From an uncultured Ruminococcus sp. (GTDB lineage: Bacteria > Bacillota > Clostridia > Oscillospirales > Ruminococcaceae): DNA of 64,000 bases. Below the pieces are notes generated by a model, which saw only the letters and a program-made list of their open reading frames with translations, had not been told where the DNA came from and made no database searches. The stretch lies in NCBI GenBank assembly GCA_937902395.1, contig CALGTV010000038.1, positions 1 to 64,000 on the forward strand. Reading direction: 5' to 3'. Of the stretch, positions 23,515-31,104 are shown one piece after another. Numbering within the stretch: position 1 is the stretch's first letter; every line of letters begins with the position of its first letter. A program made the translations under genes and the position numbers.

Positions 23515-23590
23515 GCTATTAGCCATTAGCCGTTAGCCGTTAGCTGATGATTTACAAAGCTAAAAGCTAATGGATAAAGGCTAACAGCTC
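23515..23590. repeat. Heptameric NTTAGCC repeats and their inverted counterpart
   Basis: ATTAGCCATTAGCCGTTAGC continues for four near-identical 7-base units. It is then answered by inverted words (AGCTAATGG, AGGCTAACAGC). Similar words lie at 20314-20326, 20391-20412 and 10246-10256, always between genes. It separates the two halves of the dehydratase-activase module. Confidence 0.65.
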
Positions 23591-23618
23591 TTAATTTTAA
23601 ATTGTATAGGAGATTAAT

Positions 23619-24845
23619 ATGCCTGAATATGCAAAATTTACTGAGGATATGATAAAAACCCATACTATCCTCGTTCCCGATATGCTGCCGATTCATTTCA
23701 AGCTGCTTATCGCTATATTTGAAAGCAAGGGCTACCACATGGAGCTTTTGCAGAACGATTCCCGCGCTGTCGTTGATGAGGGATTGAAAAACGTTCACAA
23801 TGACGCTTGTTATCCTGCTTTGCTTGTTATCGGTCAGTTTATGGACGCTCTCAAAAGCGGTAAATACGACCTCGACAAGACTGCTCTGCTTATTACCCAG
23901 ACAGGCGGCGGCTGTCGTGCCTCCAACTATATTCACCTGCTGAGAAAGGCTGTTGACAAGAATTTTCCGCAGGTGCCTGTTGTGTCCCTCAATTTCAGCG
24001 GACTTGAAAAAGACAGCGGTTTCAAAATCACTGCACCGATGTTCTTCAAGTTCCTCTATGCTGTTCTCTACGGCGATTTGCTTATGACTTGCTACAACAA
24101 GTGCCGTACATACGAGGTAAACAAGGGCGATGCTAAAGCTACTCTTGAAAAATGGCAGGACGCTCTTGGCGAAATGTTCCGTCAGGGTAAGGGATACACC
24201 AAAACTAAAAAGCTTTACCGCGATATCCTTGACGATTTCGGAGCTATAAAGCTCAGCGGTGAAAATAAAATTAAAGTCGGCATTGTGGGTGAGATTTATG
24301 TTAAATATTCACCTCTTGCAAATAATCACCTTGAAGATTTTCTCATATCCGAGGGCTGTGAGCCTGTTGTGCCGTCGCTTCTGGAATTCGTCATGTACTG
24401 CGCTGTAAGCAACTTTAACAATGCGGCGCTTTACGACAACAAAAACATGAAATCCATGGTGTTCAAGCTTGGATATAAGCTGATTTATGCTAAACAAAAA
24501 GAGCTTATCAACATCATGAAACAGCATGGAAAATTTGAGCCTCTTCACGATTTTGAGCATCTCCGCAAATTAGCTGATAAATACATAAATCAGGGCGTTG
24601 TTATGGGCGAGGGCTGGCTTATTCCTGCAGAAATGGCGGCTCTTGCAAAATCAGGAGTTGAAAACATCATCTGCGCTCAGCCTTTCGGTTGTCTGCCTAA
24701 TCATATCGTTGCAAAAGGTATGTCACGCGCTATCAAGGACGACAATCCCAATGCAAATATTGTTGCTATCGACTACGACCCCGGCGCTACAAGAGTAAAT
24801 CAGGAGAACCGCATAAAGCTTATGCTGGTTAATGCAAAGCGATGA
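23619..24845 (+). CDS. 2-hydroxyglutaryl-CoA dehydratase-like component (HgdB-type/activase-related)
   Basis: A 408-residue protein of the acyl-CoA dehydratase D-component type. Conserved-looking features: NDACYPALLVIGQF (about 59-72), TQTGGGCRASNY (about 93-104) and CAQPFGCLPNHIVAKG (about 349-364), with Cys residues that could ligate an Fe-S cluster. In many Clostridia this region is the C-terminal part of a single protein of roughly 1400 residues with the preceding gene. Here they are separate, 130 bases apart. AGGAGA precedes ATG. It overlaps psd by four bases (ATGA), so it is co-translated with a phospholipid enzyme. No functional link to psd can be shown. Confidence 0.78.
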   Translation: MPEYAKFTEDMIKTHTILVPDMLPIHFKLLIAIFESKGYHMELLQNDSRAVVDEGLKNVHNDACYPALLVIGQFMDALKSGKYDLDKTALLITQTGGGCRASNYIHLLRKAVDKNFPQVPVVSLNFSGLEKDSGFKITAPMFFKFLYAVLYGDLLMTCYNKCRTYEVNKGDAKATLEKWQDALGEMFRQGKGYTKTKKLYRDILDDFGAIKLSGENKIKVGIVGEIYVKYSPLANNHLEDFLISEGCEPVVPSLLEFVMYCAVSNFNNAALYDNKNMKSMVFKLGYKLIYAKQKELINIMKQHGKFEPLHDFEHLRKLADKYINQGVVMGEGWLIPAEMAALAKSGVENIICAQPFGCLPNHIVAKGMSRAIKDDNPNANIVAIDYDPGATRVNQENRIKLMLVNAKR

Positions 24846-25717
24846 TTAAGACAAGATTCGGAGCATATCTCCGCGAAAATAAGACGCAGGAAAAATGGCT
24901 TAACAAGCTTTATGGAAACTTTTTTGGCAGATGCGTGCTGAAAATTCTCACTTTGCCTTTTATCTCAAAGATTGTGGGAAAATTTATGGATTCTGAACTT
25001 TCAATTCCACTTATAAAGCCGTTTATACGAAAAAATTTTATTGATATGGACGATTACGAAAGAGTAGATTACAAAAGCTACAATGAATTCTTTACAAGAA
25101 AGATAATCCCCTCTGCTCGTCCTGTTTCATATGTTCCTACAGATTTCATCTGCCCCTGCGATTCAAAGCTTACAGTTTACGAAATAAACGAAAGCAGCCT
25201 TTTCAGTATTAAGAATTCCATGTACAGTGTTGAAGATTTGTTGAAAAATAAATCCCTCGCGAAAAAATATCAAGGCGGATACTGTTTGATATTCCGACTG
25301 TGTGTTGACGATTATCACCGCTACTGCTACATTGATAACGGTGTAAAGGGGACAAATAAATTTATCAAGGGTGAATTGCATACTGTAAATCCCATTGCAT
25401 TAAAATATTACAACATCTACAAGAGAAACAGCCGTGAGTATACTATTCTCCGTACTGAAAATTTTGGCGATGTGGTACAGGTCGAGGTTGGCGCTCTCCT
25501 TGTTGGCAAAATATGTAATCACCATGGAAAGCACAAATTCCGCAGAGGCGAGGAAAAGGGTATGTTTCAGTTTGGCGGCTCAACTGTTGTTTTACTCGTT
25601 CAAAGAGATAAAGTTATAATTGATAAAGATATTCTTGAAAATTCTGCAAACGGATTTGAAACTATGGTTCAATATGGTGAGAAAATAGGTAATAAAAAGG
25701 ATTCTAAGGGTCAATAA
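24842..25717 (+). CDS. psd: Phosphatidylserine decarboxylase
   Basis: A 291-residue proenzyme that self-cleaves to make a pyruvoyl cofactor and converts phosphatidylserine to phosphatidylethanolamine at the membrane. The cleavage motif is FGGST near residue 247 (family LGST/GGST, cutting before Ser). The conserved DYHRYCYIDNG and HTVNPIAL stretches of the PSD-B family are present. The start codon overlaps the upstream stop (ATGA). It completes the PE pathway begun by pssA at 9394. The stop lies within a palindromic terminator. Confidence 0.95.
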   Translation: MIKTRFGAYLRENKTQEKWLNKLYGNFFGRCVLKILTLPFISKIVGKFMDSELSIPLIKPFIRKNFIDMDDYERVDYKSYNEFFTRKIIPSARPVSYVPTDFICPCDSKLTVYEINESSLFSIKNSMYSVEDLLKNKSLAKKYQGGYCLIFRLCVDDYHRYCYIDNGVKGTNKFIKGELHTVNPIALKYYNIYKRNSREYTILRTENFGDVVQVEVGALLVGKICNHHGKHKFRRGEEKGMFQFGGSTVVLLVQRDKVIIDKDILENSANGFETMVQYGEKIGNKKDSKGQ

Positions 25718-25734
25718 CCTTTAGAATCCTTTTT
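25694..25734 (+). terminator. Palindromic terminator of psd (derived cassette)
   Basis: Stem AAAAAGGATTCTAAGGGT / ACCTTTAGAATCCTTTTT around CAATA, with T-run. The word GGATTCTAAAGG is the hallmark of the palindromic cassettes at 3.3, 6.5 and 17.7 kb. The psd stop codon is in the loop. Confidence 0.85.
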
Positions 25735-25754
25735 ACCAATCAAATTATTATCTG

Positions 25755-25913
25755 ATACCAATCCCTGAAACAACAGTAGACAAATCTAATGGCATAAATG
25801 CTGCATGTCGTCGTTGTCCTCCTCACCATACGACAGTATGCTTTCGTCGTCCGCCTTGACATACATCATTTCTGCTCATCATCTTTGTCTACTAACATTT
25901 TAGGGATTGGTAT
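25755..25913. mobile_element. MITE-like 159-bp imperfect palindrome
   Basis: The ends are inverted copies: ATACCAATCCCT then AGTAGACAAA on the left (25755-25784), and the same words read inverted on the right (25884-25913). The similarity continues inward (GCATAAATGCTGCATGTC against GCAGAAATGATGTATGTC), and the centre is a small hairpin CATAC/GTATG, so the whole element can fold back on itself. There is no transposase. TA at both ends (25756-25757, 25911-25912) would fit an IS630/Tc1-mariner-type target duplication. The right end supplies the last three codons and the TAA stop of the permease gene. Confidence 0.7.
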
Positions 25914-27003
25914 GAAAAGCAAGAAGCAATCCCAACAATCCAAAATTAATCGCTGTGAATACTGCCATATATCTCACCGTTTTTGCGCCCTCTGATGCTC
26001 TGTAATATTGGAACGATATTAAACTTGCCAGAGATGCTATTATTGTTCCTAATCCGCCTGTATTTACTCCAAGCAATAATGCTTTGCCGTTTTCAGTGAA
26101 TCCCGAAAGCATTACTGCCGCAGGAACATTGCTTATTATCTGCGATAATACTACGGATACTATAACTTCTCTGTTCTGTAAAATCTCTGAGACAAATCCG
26201 CTTACTGCTTCAATCCGCGCTATATTCCCTACAAAAACGAAAAAGCATACAAATGTAGCAAGAAGTCCGTAATCTACTTTTAACAATAGTCTTCTGTCGC
26301 ATATCAGCGCAACTGTAACAGCAATTATAAAACATGCCCAATCGGGTACTACGCGGAATACCGACAGCAGACATACTGCAAATAAACCAAGGTATATTGC
26401 AGATTTTACTTTTGAAATCTCCTGCACTGCCGCTGATTCAGCTTTACATTCCGTTTTCGGCAGGAATAAACACAATATCAGCAATGCCGCAAGACTTACC
26501 GCAGCTGTGGGCAGCATTGTTGTGAAAAAATCCACTAATGTCAACTTGTATTTGTCATATATAAAAAGATTCTGCGGATTTCCGAATGGAGTGACCATGC
26601 TTCCCAGATTTGCCGCCGCTGTTTCAAGTACAATTGTCAGTATGCGGCTTTTTTCATCCCTGATTTTTTCATATACCATGAGTGTCAGCGGAACAAATGT
26701 TATAAGCGCTACATCATTTGTTACAAGCATTGATGAAAAGTAACATATCAGTGTGAATATTATTCCAAGGCGGCGGATATTCCCCGCTTTTTTCAGCAAC
26801 AGGGATGTTGCTTTTTCAAATATTCCGATGCTTCTGAATCCGCCAACCGCTGTCATAAGACAAAAAAGTTGTATCAGTACGGCTCGATTTATGTACCCTG
26901 CGTATGCACTGTCAGGCGGAATTATAAATACCGTTGCCAAAGCTGCAATAAACGCTATGACAAGAACAGGCTGTGCCTTTATGAATTTTTTTACTCGTTC
27001 CAA
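25900..27003 (-). CDS. SLC13/ArsB-type anion permease
   Basis: A 367-residue membrane protein with about ten hydrophobic segments. It shows the ion-transporter-superfamily features MLVTNDVALITFVPL (about 93-107), a membrane hairpin motif (MVTPFGNPQNL, about 136-146) and its second-half counterpart (IISNVPAAVMLSGF then GVNTGGLGTIIASLASL). Candidates for substrate are carboxylates, sulfate or arsenite. The last residues FHTNP-stop come from the terminal repeat of the MITE at 25755-25913, so the original C-terminus was probably different. The start is TTG 27003 after CGGAGATG, and it overlaps the kinase gene upstream by 13 bases. Confidence 0.8.
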   Translation of the reverse strand: MERVKKFIKAQPVLVIAFIAALATVFIIPPDSAYAGYINRAVLIQLFCLMTAVGGFRSIGIFEKATSLLLKKAGNIRRLGIIFTLICYFSSMLVTNDVALITFVPLTLMVYEKIRDEKSRILTIVLETAAANLGSMVTPFGNPQNLFIYDKYKLTLVDFFTTMLPTAAVSLAALLILCLFLPKTECKAESAAVQEISKVKSAIYLGLFAVCLLSVFRVVPDWACFIIAVTVALICDRRLLLKVDYGLLATFVCFFVFVGNIARIEAVSGFVSEILQNREVIVSVVLSQIISNVPAAVMLSGFTENGKALLLGVNTGGLGTIIASLASLISFQYYRASEGAKTVRYMAVFTAINFGLLGLLLAFHTNP

Positions 27004-27572
27004 GTTTTCATCTCCGATTTTATTTCACTTATGCAATCCTCAATATCTCCGTTATTTGAAAATCGCTTTTTTATGCCTGCGGATTCCAGTTTTTCATCTG
27101 AAAAATCTTCGGAATCTGCAAGAAATCTTCTGCATAACTCTGCATATCGCGGCGACGGCTCAAGCTGTTCACGCTGAATCGCTCGCATAAGCCGAATTCC
27201 GTCCTCAACTTCGATATATATGGGCACTACTGAATCACCTAAAGTCTCCCTGATTTTTATGTAACTTTCAAGTGTGCCGATTCCAAGACAATTTCCTTTT
27301 TCAAGGTCTATACTATCCTGTGATGTAAAATAAATCCACTCTCCGTGAACAGTGTTGTATATCCGCGATTCGAGAACTTTCCCTGCTGCTTTCATATCAT
27401 CATAGCAACTGCGGTCAACAAAGTGATACTCTCTGCCCTGCTTTTCATTTTCTCTCATCGGACGCGTTGTATGCAGAACAATTGGTGTAAGCTCCATATC
27501 TTTCAGCAGCGTTTTATAAATGGTGTCCTTGCCGCTGGAACTCTTACCCATGATGTAAAAAATGCGATTCAT
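26991..27572 (-). CDS. Guanylate kinase-like P-loop protein
   Basis: A 193-residue cytoplasmic protein with a P-loop variant GKSSSGKDT (family GPSGSGKST) at residues 8-16 and the guanylate-kinase GMP-binding features TTRPMRENEKQGREYHFVD (about 35-53). The GMK core continues through the VHGEWIYFTSQDSI region. This variant type is common in Ruminococcus-like genomes as an accessory gmk paralog, so it may not be the essential guanylate kinase. ATG 27572 is chosen over a start six codons upstream because GAGGTGAG precedes it. Its 3' end overlaps the permease start. Confidence 0.8.
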   Translation of the reverse strand: MNRIFYIMGKSSSGKDTIYKTLLKDMELTPIVLHTTRPMRENEKQGREYHFVDRSCYDDMKAAGKVLESRIYNTVHGEWIYFTSQDSIDLEKGNCLGIGTLESYIKIRETLGDSVVPIYIEVEDGIRLMRAIQREQLEPSPRYAELCRRFLADSEDFSDEKLESAGIKKRFSNNGDIEDCISEIKSEMKTWNE

Positions 27573-27931
27573 ACTCTCACCTCTTTTCAAATTTGCCTTT
27601 ATAATTTTATCACAGTATGAAGTCTATGTCAAGAAAATTTCTTCTCCTTAAAAAGTTTCACGTGAAACATTTACAGGGCATCCCCCACAGCAATATAATC
27701 CGATTCGCCCCCTCTCCCCCAGTCCCCTGAAACGCAATACTGCAATTTCAAGTATGAGCAATATAATTCAAGGGGAGTGGGTTGAACACATCAGGGGAGT
27801 GATAATATTTTTATAGATTGTTGCATTTGTCACTTTTATTTTTCTGCTGAATATGTTATAATTATAGTGTCAAAAGTACAATGAATAAAAGTAAAATATA
27901 TACAAATAATAAAAAAGCGAGGTAATTTAAA
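27573..27931. other. Intergenic region upstream of fprA
   Basis: About 359 bases between divergent genes. It contains a parS-like site (27654-27669), a C-rich/G-rich complementary pair (CAGTCCCCTGA near 27729 and TCAGGGGAGTG near 27791, able to form a long hairpin with CCCCCTCTCCC/GGGGAGTGGG), and a TATAAT (27857-27862) that could be the fprA -10 element without a good -35. No coding sequence was recognised. Confidence 0.55.
27654..27669. promoter_or_regulatory. parS-like site
   Basis: AGTTTCACGTGAAACA differs from the classical TGTTTCACGTGAAACA only in the first base. It is the outlier furthest from dnaA (about 14 kb) among seven such sites in the window. Confidence 0.85.
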
Positions 27932-29089
27932 TTGAAAAACGTCAAAAATAATATTTTCTATGTGGGTGTAAATGACCACGAAATCGACCTGTTCGAAGGA
28001 CAGTACATTGTACCTAATGGTATGGCATATAACTCTTATGTCATCACCGACGAAAAAATTGCTGTACTTGATTCTGTTGATATAAAGTTTGGTGACAAAT
28101 GGCTGGAAAATATTAATGAGGTTCTTGGTGAGAAAAATCCTGACTATCTTATTATTCAGCATATGGAACCCGACCACTCTGCTTGCATTGATAAATTTGT
28201 CAGCAAATACCCGAATGCTATCGTTGTTGGAAATGCTAAAACCTTTGATATGCTCCGCGCATTCTTCCCGAATCTTGAACTCCCTAACACACTTACTGTA
28301 AAAGACGGCGAGAAACTCTCCCTCGGCAACCATGAACTGACATTCGTCACCGCTCCTATGGTTCACTGGCCTGAGGTTATGCTGACATATGATAGCGCGG
28401 AAAAGGTTCTTTTCTCCGCTGACGCGTTCGGAAAATTCGGTGCTCTTGATGTTGATGAGGATTGGGCTTGTGAGGCTCGCCGCTACTATTTCGGCATTGT
28501 CGGAAAATACGGCGTGCAGGTGCAGGCTCTTCTGAAAAAAGCTTCTGCGCTGGATATTGAGACTATCTGTCCCCTCCATGGTCCGATTCTTAAAGAAAAT
28601 CTCGGCTATTATCTCAACCTCTATAACACATGGTCAAGTTATGGCGTTGAATCTGATGGCGTTTTCATCGCTTATACTTCCGTTTATGGCAACACTAAAG
28701 CAGCGGCTGAAATGCTCCGCGATAAGCTCATTGAAAAAGGCTGTCCAAAAGTTGCAATTGCTGATCTTGCCCGTGAAGATATGGCTGAATGTGTAGAGGA
28801 CGGCTTCCGTTATGGAAAAATTGTACTTGCAACTACAACTTATAACGCTGAAATCTTCCCATTTATGAATCAGTTTATTGATTCATTAGTTGAAAGAAAT
28901 TACCAAAATCGTACAATTGGAATTATCGAAAATGGTTCATGGGCTCCTATGGCTGCTAAAGTTATCAAATCAAAATTCGAAAAATCAAAAAATATAACTT
29001 TTACAAATTCTATTGTTTCTATCAAATCCGCTTTAAAACCTGAAAATATTGCTCAGATTGAGGCTATGGCTGATGAACTTCTGAAATAA
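27932..29089 (+). CDS. fprA: Flavodiiron protein (FprA-type A flavoprotein)
   Basis: A 385-residue cytoplasmic protein that reduces O2 to water (or NO to N2O) to protect anaerobes. The beta-lactamase-like domain carries the diiron ligand pattern HMEPDH (His77, Glu79, Asp81, His82), a later His in PMVHWPEVM, DAFGKFG and PLHGP. The flavodoxin domain starts near residue 250 (YTSVYGNTKAAAE, FMN phosphate loop). Length is normal for a two-domain FDP. The start is TTG 27932 with GCGAGGT upstream. It heads an operon with an FTR-like protein and thioredoxin, which suggests linked peroxide/oxygen defence and thiol repair. Confidence 0.95.
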   Translation: MKNVKNNIFYVGVNDHEIDLFEGQYIVPNGMAYNSYVITDEKIAVLDSVDIKFGDKWLENINEVLGEKNPDYLIIQHMEPDHSACIDKFVSKYPNAIVVGNAKTFDMLRAFFPNLELPNTLTVKDGEKLSLGNHELTFVTAPMVHWPEVMLTYDSAEKVLFSADAFGKFGALDVDEDWACEARRYYFGIVGKYGVQVQALLKKASALDIETICPLHGPILKENLGYYLNLYNTWSSYGVESDGVFIAYTSVYGNTKAAAEMLRDKLIEKGCPKVAIADLAREDMAECVEDGFRYGKIVLATTTYNAEIFPFMNQFIDSLVERNYQNRTIGIIENGSWAPMAAKVIKSKFEKSKNITFTNSIVSIKSALKPENIAQIEAMADELLK

Positions 29090-29098
29090 GGTGACATT

Positions 29099-29296
29099 AT
29101 GAAAGTAAAATTAAATCCCGATGAGGCTGTTGTTGCAAGAATCAAAGAGGGACTTGAAAAAAAGGACGGCTATTGTCCATGCAGACTTGCAAAAACACCC
29201 GAAAATAAATGTATGTGCAAAGAATTCCGCGACCAGATTGCCGACCCTGATTTCGAGGGGTTCTGCCACTGTATGCTTTACTATAAGGAGAAATGA
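29099..29296 (+). CDS. Ferredoxin:thioredoxin reductase-like protein (catalytic-chain type)
   Basis: A 65-residue protein with three CxC motifs: Cys26-Pro-Cys28, Cys38-Met-Cys40 and Cys56-His-Cys58. This is the pattern of the FTR catalytic subunit, in which these residues hold a [4Fe-4S] cluster and the active disulfide. It is shorter than plant FTR-beta (about 110 residues) but keeps the full core. It sits 9 bases after fprA and 1 base before thioredoxin. It probably passes ferredoxin electrons to the thioredoxin encoded next. No NTR-type reductase is nearby. Confidence 0.85.
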   Translation: MKVKLNPDEAVVARIKEGLEKKDGYCPCRLAKTPENKCMCKEFRDQIADPDFEGFCHCMLYYKEK

Positions 29297-29297
29297 T

Positions 29298-29612
29298 ATG
29301 GCTGAAATTACAATTACTAAAGAAAATTTTGACGATGAAGTCCGCAACTATAAAGGAGTTGTGCTCCTTGACCTGTGGGCAAGCTGGTGCGGTCCTTGCA
29401 TGATGATTGCCCCTGCTGTTGCGGAAATTGCAGAGGAAATGGCTGGAAAAGTCAAAGTAGGCAAGATAAACGTTGATGAACAGCCTGAACTTGCCGCCGC
29501 TTTCAGCTGTGAAAGTATTCCAATGCTTGTAGCTGTAAAGGACGGCGCGATTCATAATATATCTGTAGGCTACAAGGAAAAAGACGATATTCTTAAAATG
29601 TTGAATATCTGA
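29298..29612 (+). CDS. trxA: Thioredoxin
   Basis: A 104-residue protein with active site WCGPC (Cys31, Cys34) and the cis-Pro region SIPMLVAVKDG. ATG 29298 follows AAGGAG. Longer in-frame starts run through the FTR-like gene and are rejected. It is likely reduced by the FTR-like partner directly upstream. Confidence 0.95.
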   Translation: MAEITITKENFDDEVRNYKGVVLLDLWASWCGPCMMIAPAVAEIAEEMAGKVKVGKINVDEQPELAAAFSCESIPMLVAVKDGAIHNISVGYKEKDDILKMLNI

Positions 29613-29666
29613 CAAAAATGATTACACCTCCCAAAATAGTGCATACTATAAAGGGAGGTGATTTTT

Positions 29667-29762
29667 TTGATTAGTTTTATTGTAGGAAGCATGGTTGGCG
29701 GAACAATCGGCGCTTTTGCTATGTGTATGTGTGCTGCTTCTAAACTCAGTGAAAAAGAATAG
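29667..29762 (+). CDS. DUF3789-like micro-protein
   Basis: A 31-residue single-span membrane peptide: MISFIVGSMVGGTIGAFAM, then CMCAASKLSEKE. The Gly-rich hydrophobic helix followed by Cys and a charged tail matches the small DUF3789 family, often found in Clostridial phages and plasmids. The start is TTG 29667, preceded by AAGGGAGGTGAT, an almost perfect anti-16S match with about 5-base spacing, so translation is credible in spite of the short length. Function unknown. No other phage gene is nearby. Confidence 0.75.
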   Translation: MISFIVGSMVGGTIGAFAMCMCAASKLSEKE

Positions 29763-29791
29763 TGCGAAACAACTATATAGCCATTTCGCAC
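29762..29791. terminator. Hairpin between convergent DUF3789 and serS genes
   Basis: Stem GTGCGAAA / TTTCGCAC with a 14-base loop. T-rich sequence follows on both strands at some distance, so it may serve both genes. Confidence 0.6.
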
Positions 29792-29803
29792 CGTTTATCA
29801 TTT

Positions 29804-31093
29804 TTACTTTTCAGGAACTGCAATAATATCCTTGCGCATATAAGGTCTTAATGCCTCAGGAATTCTGATGCTTCCGTCCTCGTTGAGATTGTTTTCAAGG
29901 AATGCAATCAACATTCTGGGAGGAGCTACAACTGTATTGTTAAGGGTGTGGGCAAAGTACTTGTTTCCGTCCTCGCCCTTAACACGTATTTTCAGACGGC
30001 GAGCCTGTGCATCTCCAAGATTTGAACAGCTTCCAACCTCGAAATACTTCTTCTGACGGGGTGACCATGCCTCAACGTCAATACTCTTAACTTTAAGGTC
30101 TGCAAGGTCTCCTGAACAGCACTCGAGAGTACGTACCGGAATATCAAGTGTGCGGAAGAATTCAACAGTATAGCTGTAAAGCTTGTGGAACCATTCCATT
30201 GACTCCTCAGGCTTGCAGACAACAATCATTTCCTGCTTTTCAAACTGGTGAATACGGTATACACCGCGCTCCTCAATACCGTGAGCTCCAACTTCCTTAC
30301 GGAAACATGGTGAATAACTTGTCAAAGTCTTAGGAAGTTCGGCTTCTGGAACGATTGTGTCGATAAATTTACCAATCATTGAGTGCTCAGATGTGCCGAT
30401 GAGGTATAAATCCTCACCCTCAATCTTGTACATCATGCCTTCCATTTCAGCAAAGCTCATAACTCCTGTAACAACATCGCTTCTTATCATGAATGGAGGG
30501 ATATAATATGTGAATCCCTTGTCAATCATGAAGTCGCGTGCATAAGAAAGAATACAGCTCTGAAGCTGTGCAATGTCTCCGCAGAGGTAGTAGAAACCGT
30601 TTCCGCTTGTCTTTCTTGCGCTGTCGAGATCGATTCCGTTTACTTTTTCCATGATATCAACGTGGTAAGGCACCTCAAACTCAGGAACAAAAGGATCGCC
30701 AAAACGCTCAACCTCAACGTTTTCACTGTCATCCTTGCCTATCGGCACTGAATCGTCGATTATATTAGGGATAACAAGCATAATTTCGCGGATATCAGCT
30801 TCAAGTTTTACTTCAAGCTCTTCCATCTCTGTAAGCTTATTACCAAGCTCAGCAACCTCAGCCTTTGCAGCCTCAGCCTCGTCTTTCATGCCCTTAGCCA
30901 TGAATCCGCCGATTTCCTTGCTCTTTACCTTGCGCTGATTGCGGAGATTATCACATTCAACCTTAGTTTTACGATACTGCTCGTCCAGCTCGATTACCTT
31001 ATCAACCAGCTCAATCTTTGAATCCTGAAACTTTTTCTTAATATTTTCCTTTACAACATCAGGATTTGCTCTTAAAAATTTAATATCTATCAT
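29804..31093 (-). CDS. serS: Serine--tRNA ligase
   Basis: A 429-residue class II synthetase charging tRNA-Ser, and tRNA-Sec if present. The N-terminal coiled-coil arm (about 25-100) binds the long variable arm of the tRNA. Motif 2 is FRKEVG (about residue 266), and motif 3 ends NNTVVAPPRMLIAFLE. Length is standard. It ends the parA-parB-serS part of the minus-strand origin cluster, 11 bases after the parB stop. No T-box leader is seen, in line with its place inside an operon. Confidence 0.97.
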   Translation of the reverse strand: MIDIKFLRANPDVVKENIKKKFQDSKIELVDKVIELDEQYRKTKVECDNLRNQRKVKSKEIGGFMAKGMKDEAEAAKAEVAELGNKLTEMEELEVKLEADIREIMLVIPNIIDDSVPIGKDDSENVEVERFGDPFVPEFEVPYHVDIMEKVNGIDLDSARKTSGNGFYYLCGDIAQLQSCILSYARDFMIDKGFTYYIPPFMIRSDVVTGVMSFAEMEGMMYKIEGEDLYLIGTSEHSMIGKFIDTIVPEAELPKTLTSYSPCFRKEVGAHGIEERGVYRIHQFEKQEMIVVCKPEESMEWFHKLYSYTVEFFRTLDIPVRTLECCSGDLADLKVKSIDVEAWSPRQKKYFEVGSCSNLGDAQARRLKIRVKGEDGNKYFAHTLNNTVVAPPRMLIAFLENNLNEDGSIRIPEALRPYMRKDIIAVPEK

Positions 31094-31104
31094 TTTTTTA
31101 CTCC

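Noticed and set aside
23515..23590. CRISPR-like array
   Set aside because: Units are 7 bases without spacers, and no cas gene is present.
29667..29762. Prophage remnant because of the DUF3789-like peptide
   Set aside because: No integrase, structural or lysis gene lies nearby, and the flanks are housekeeping genes.
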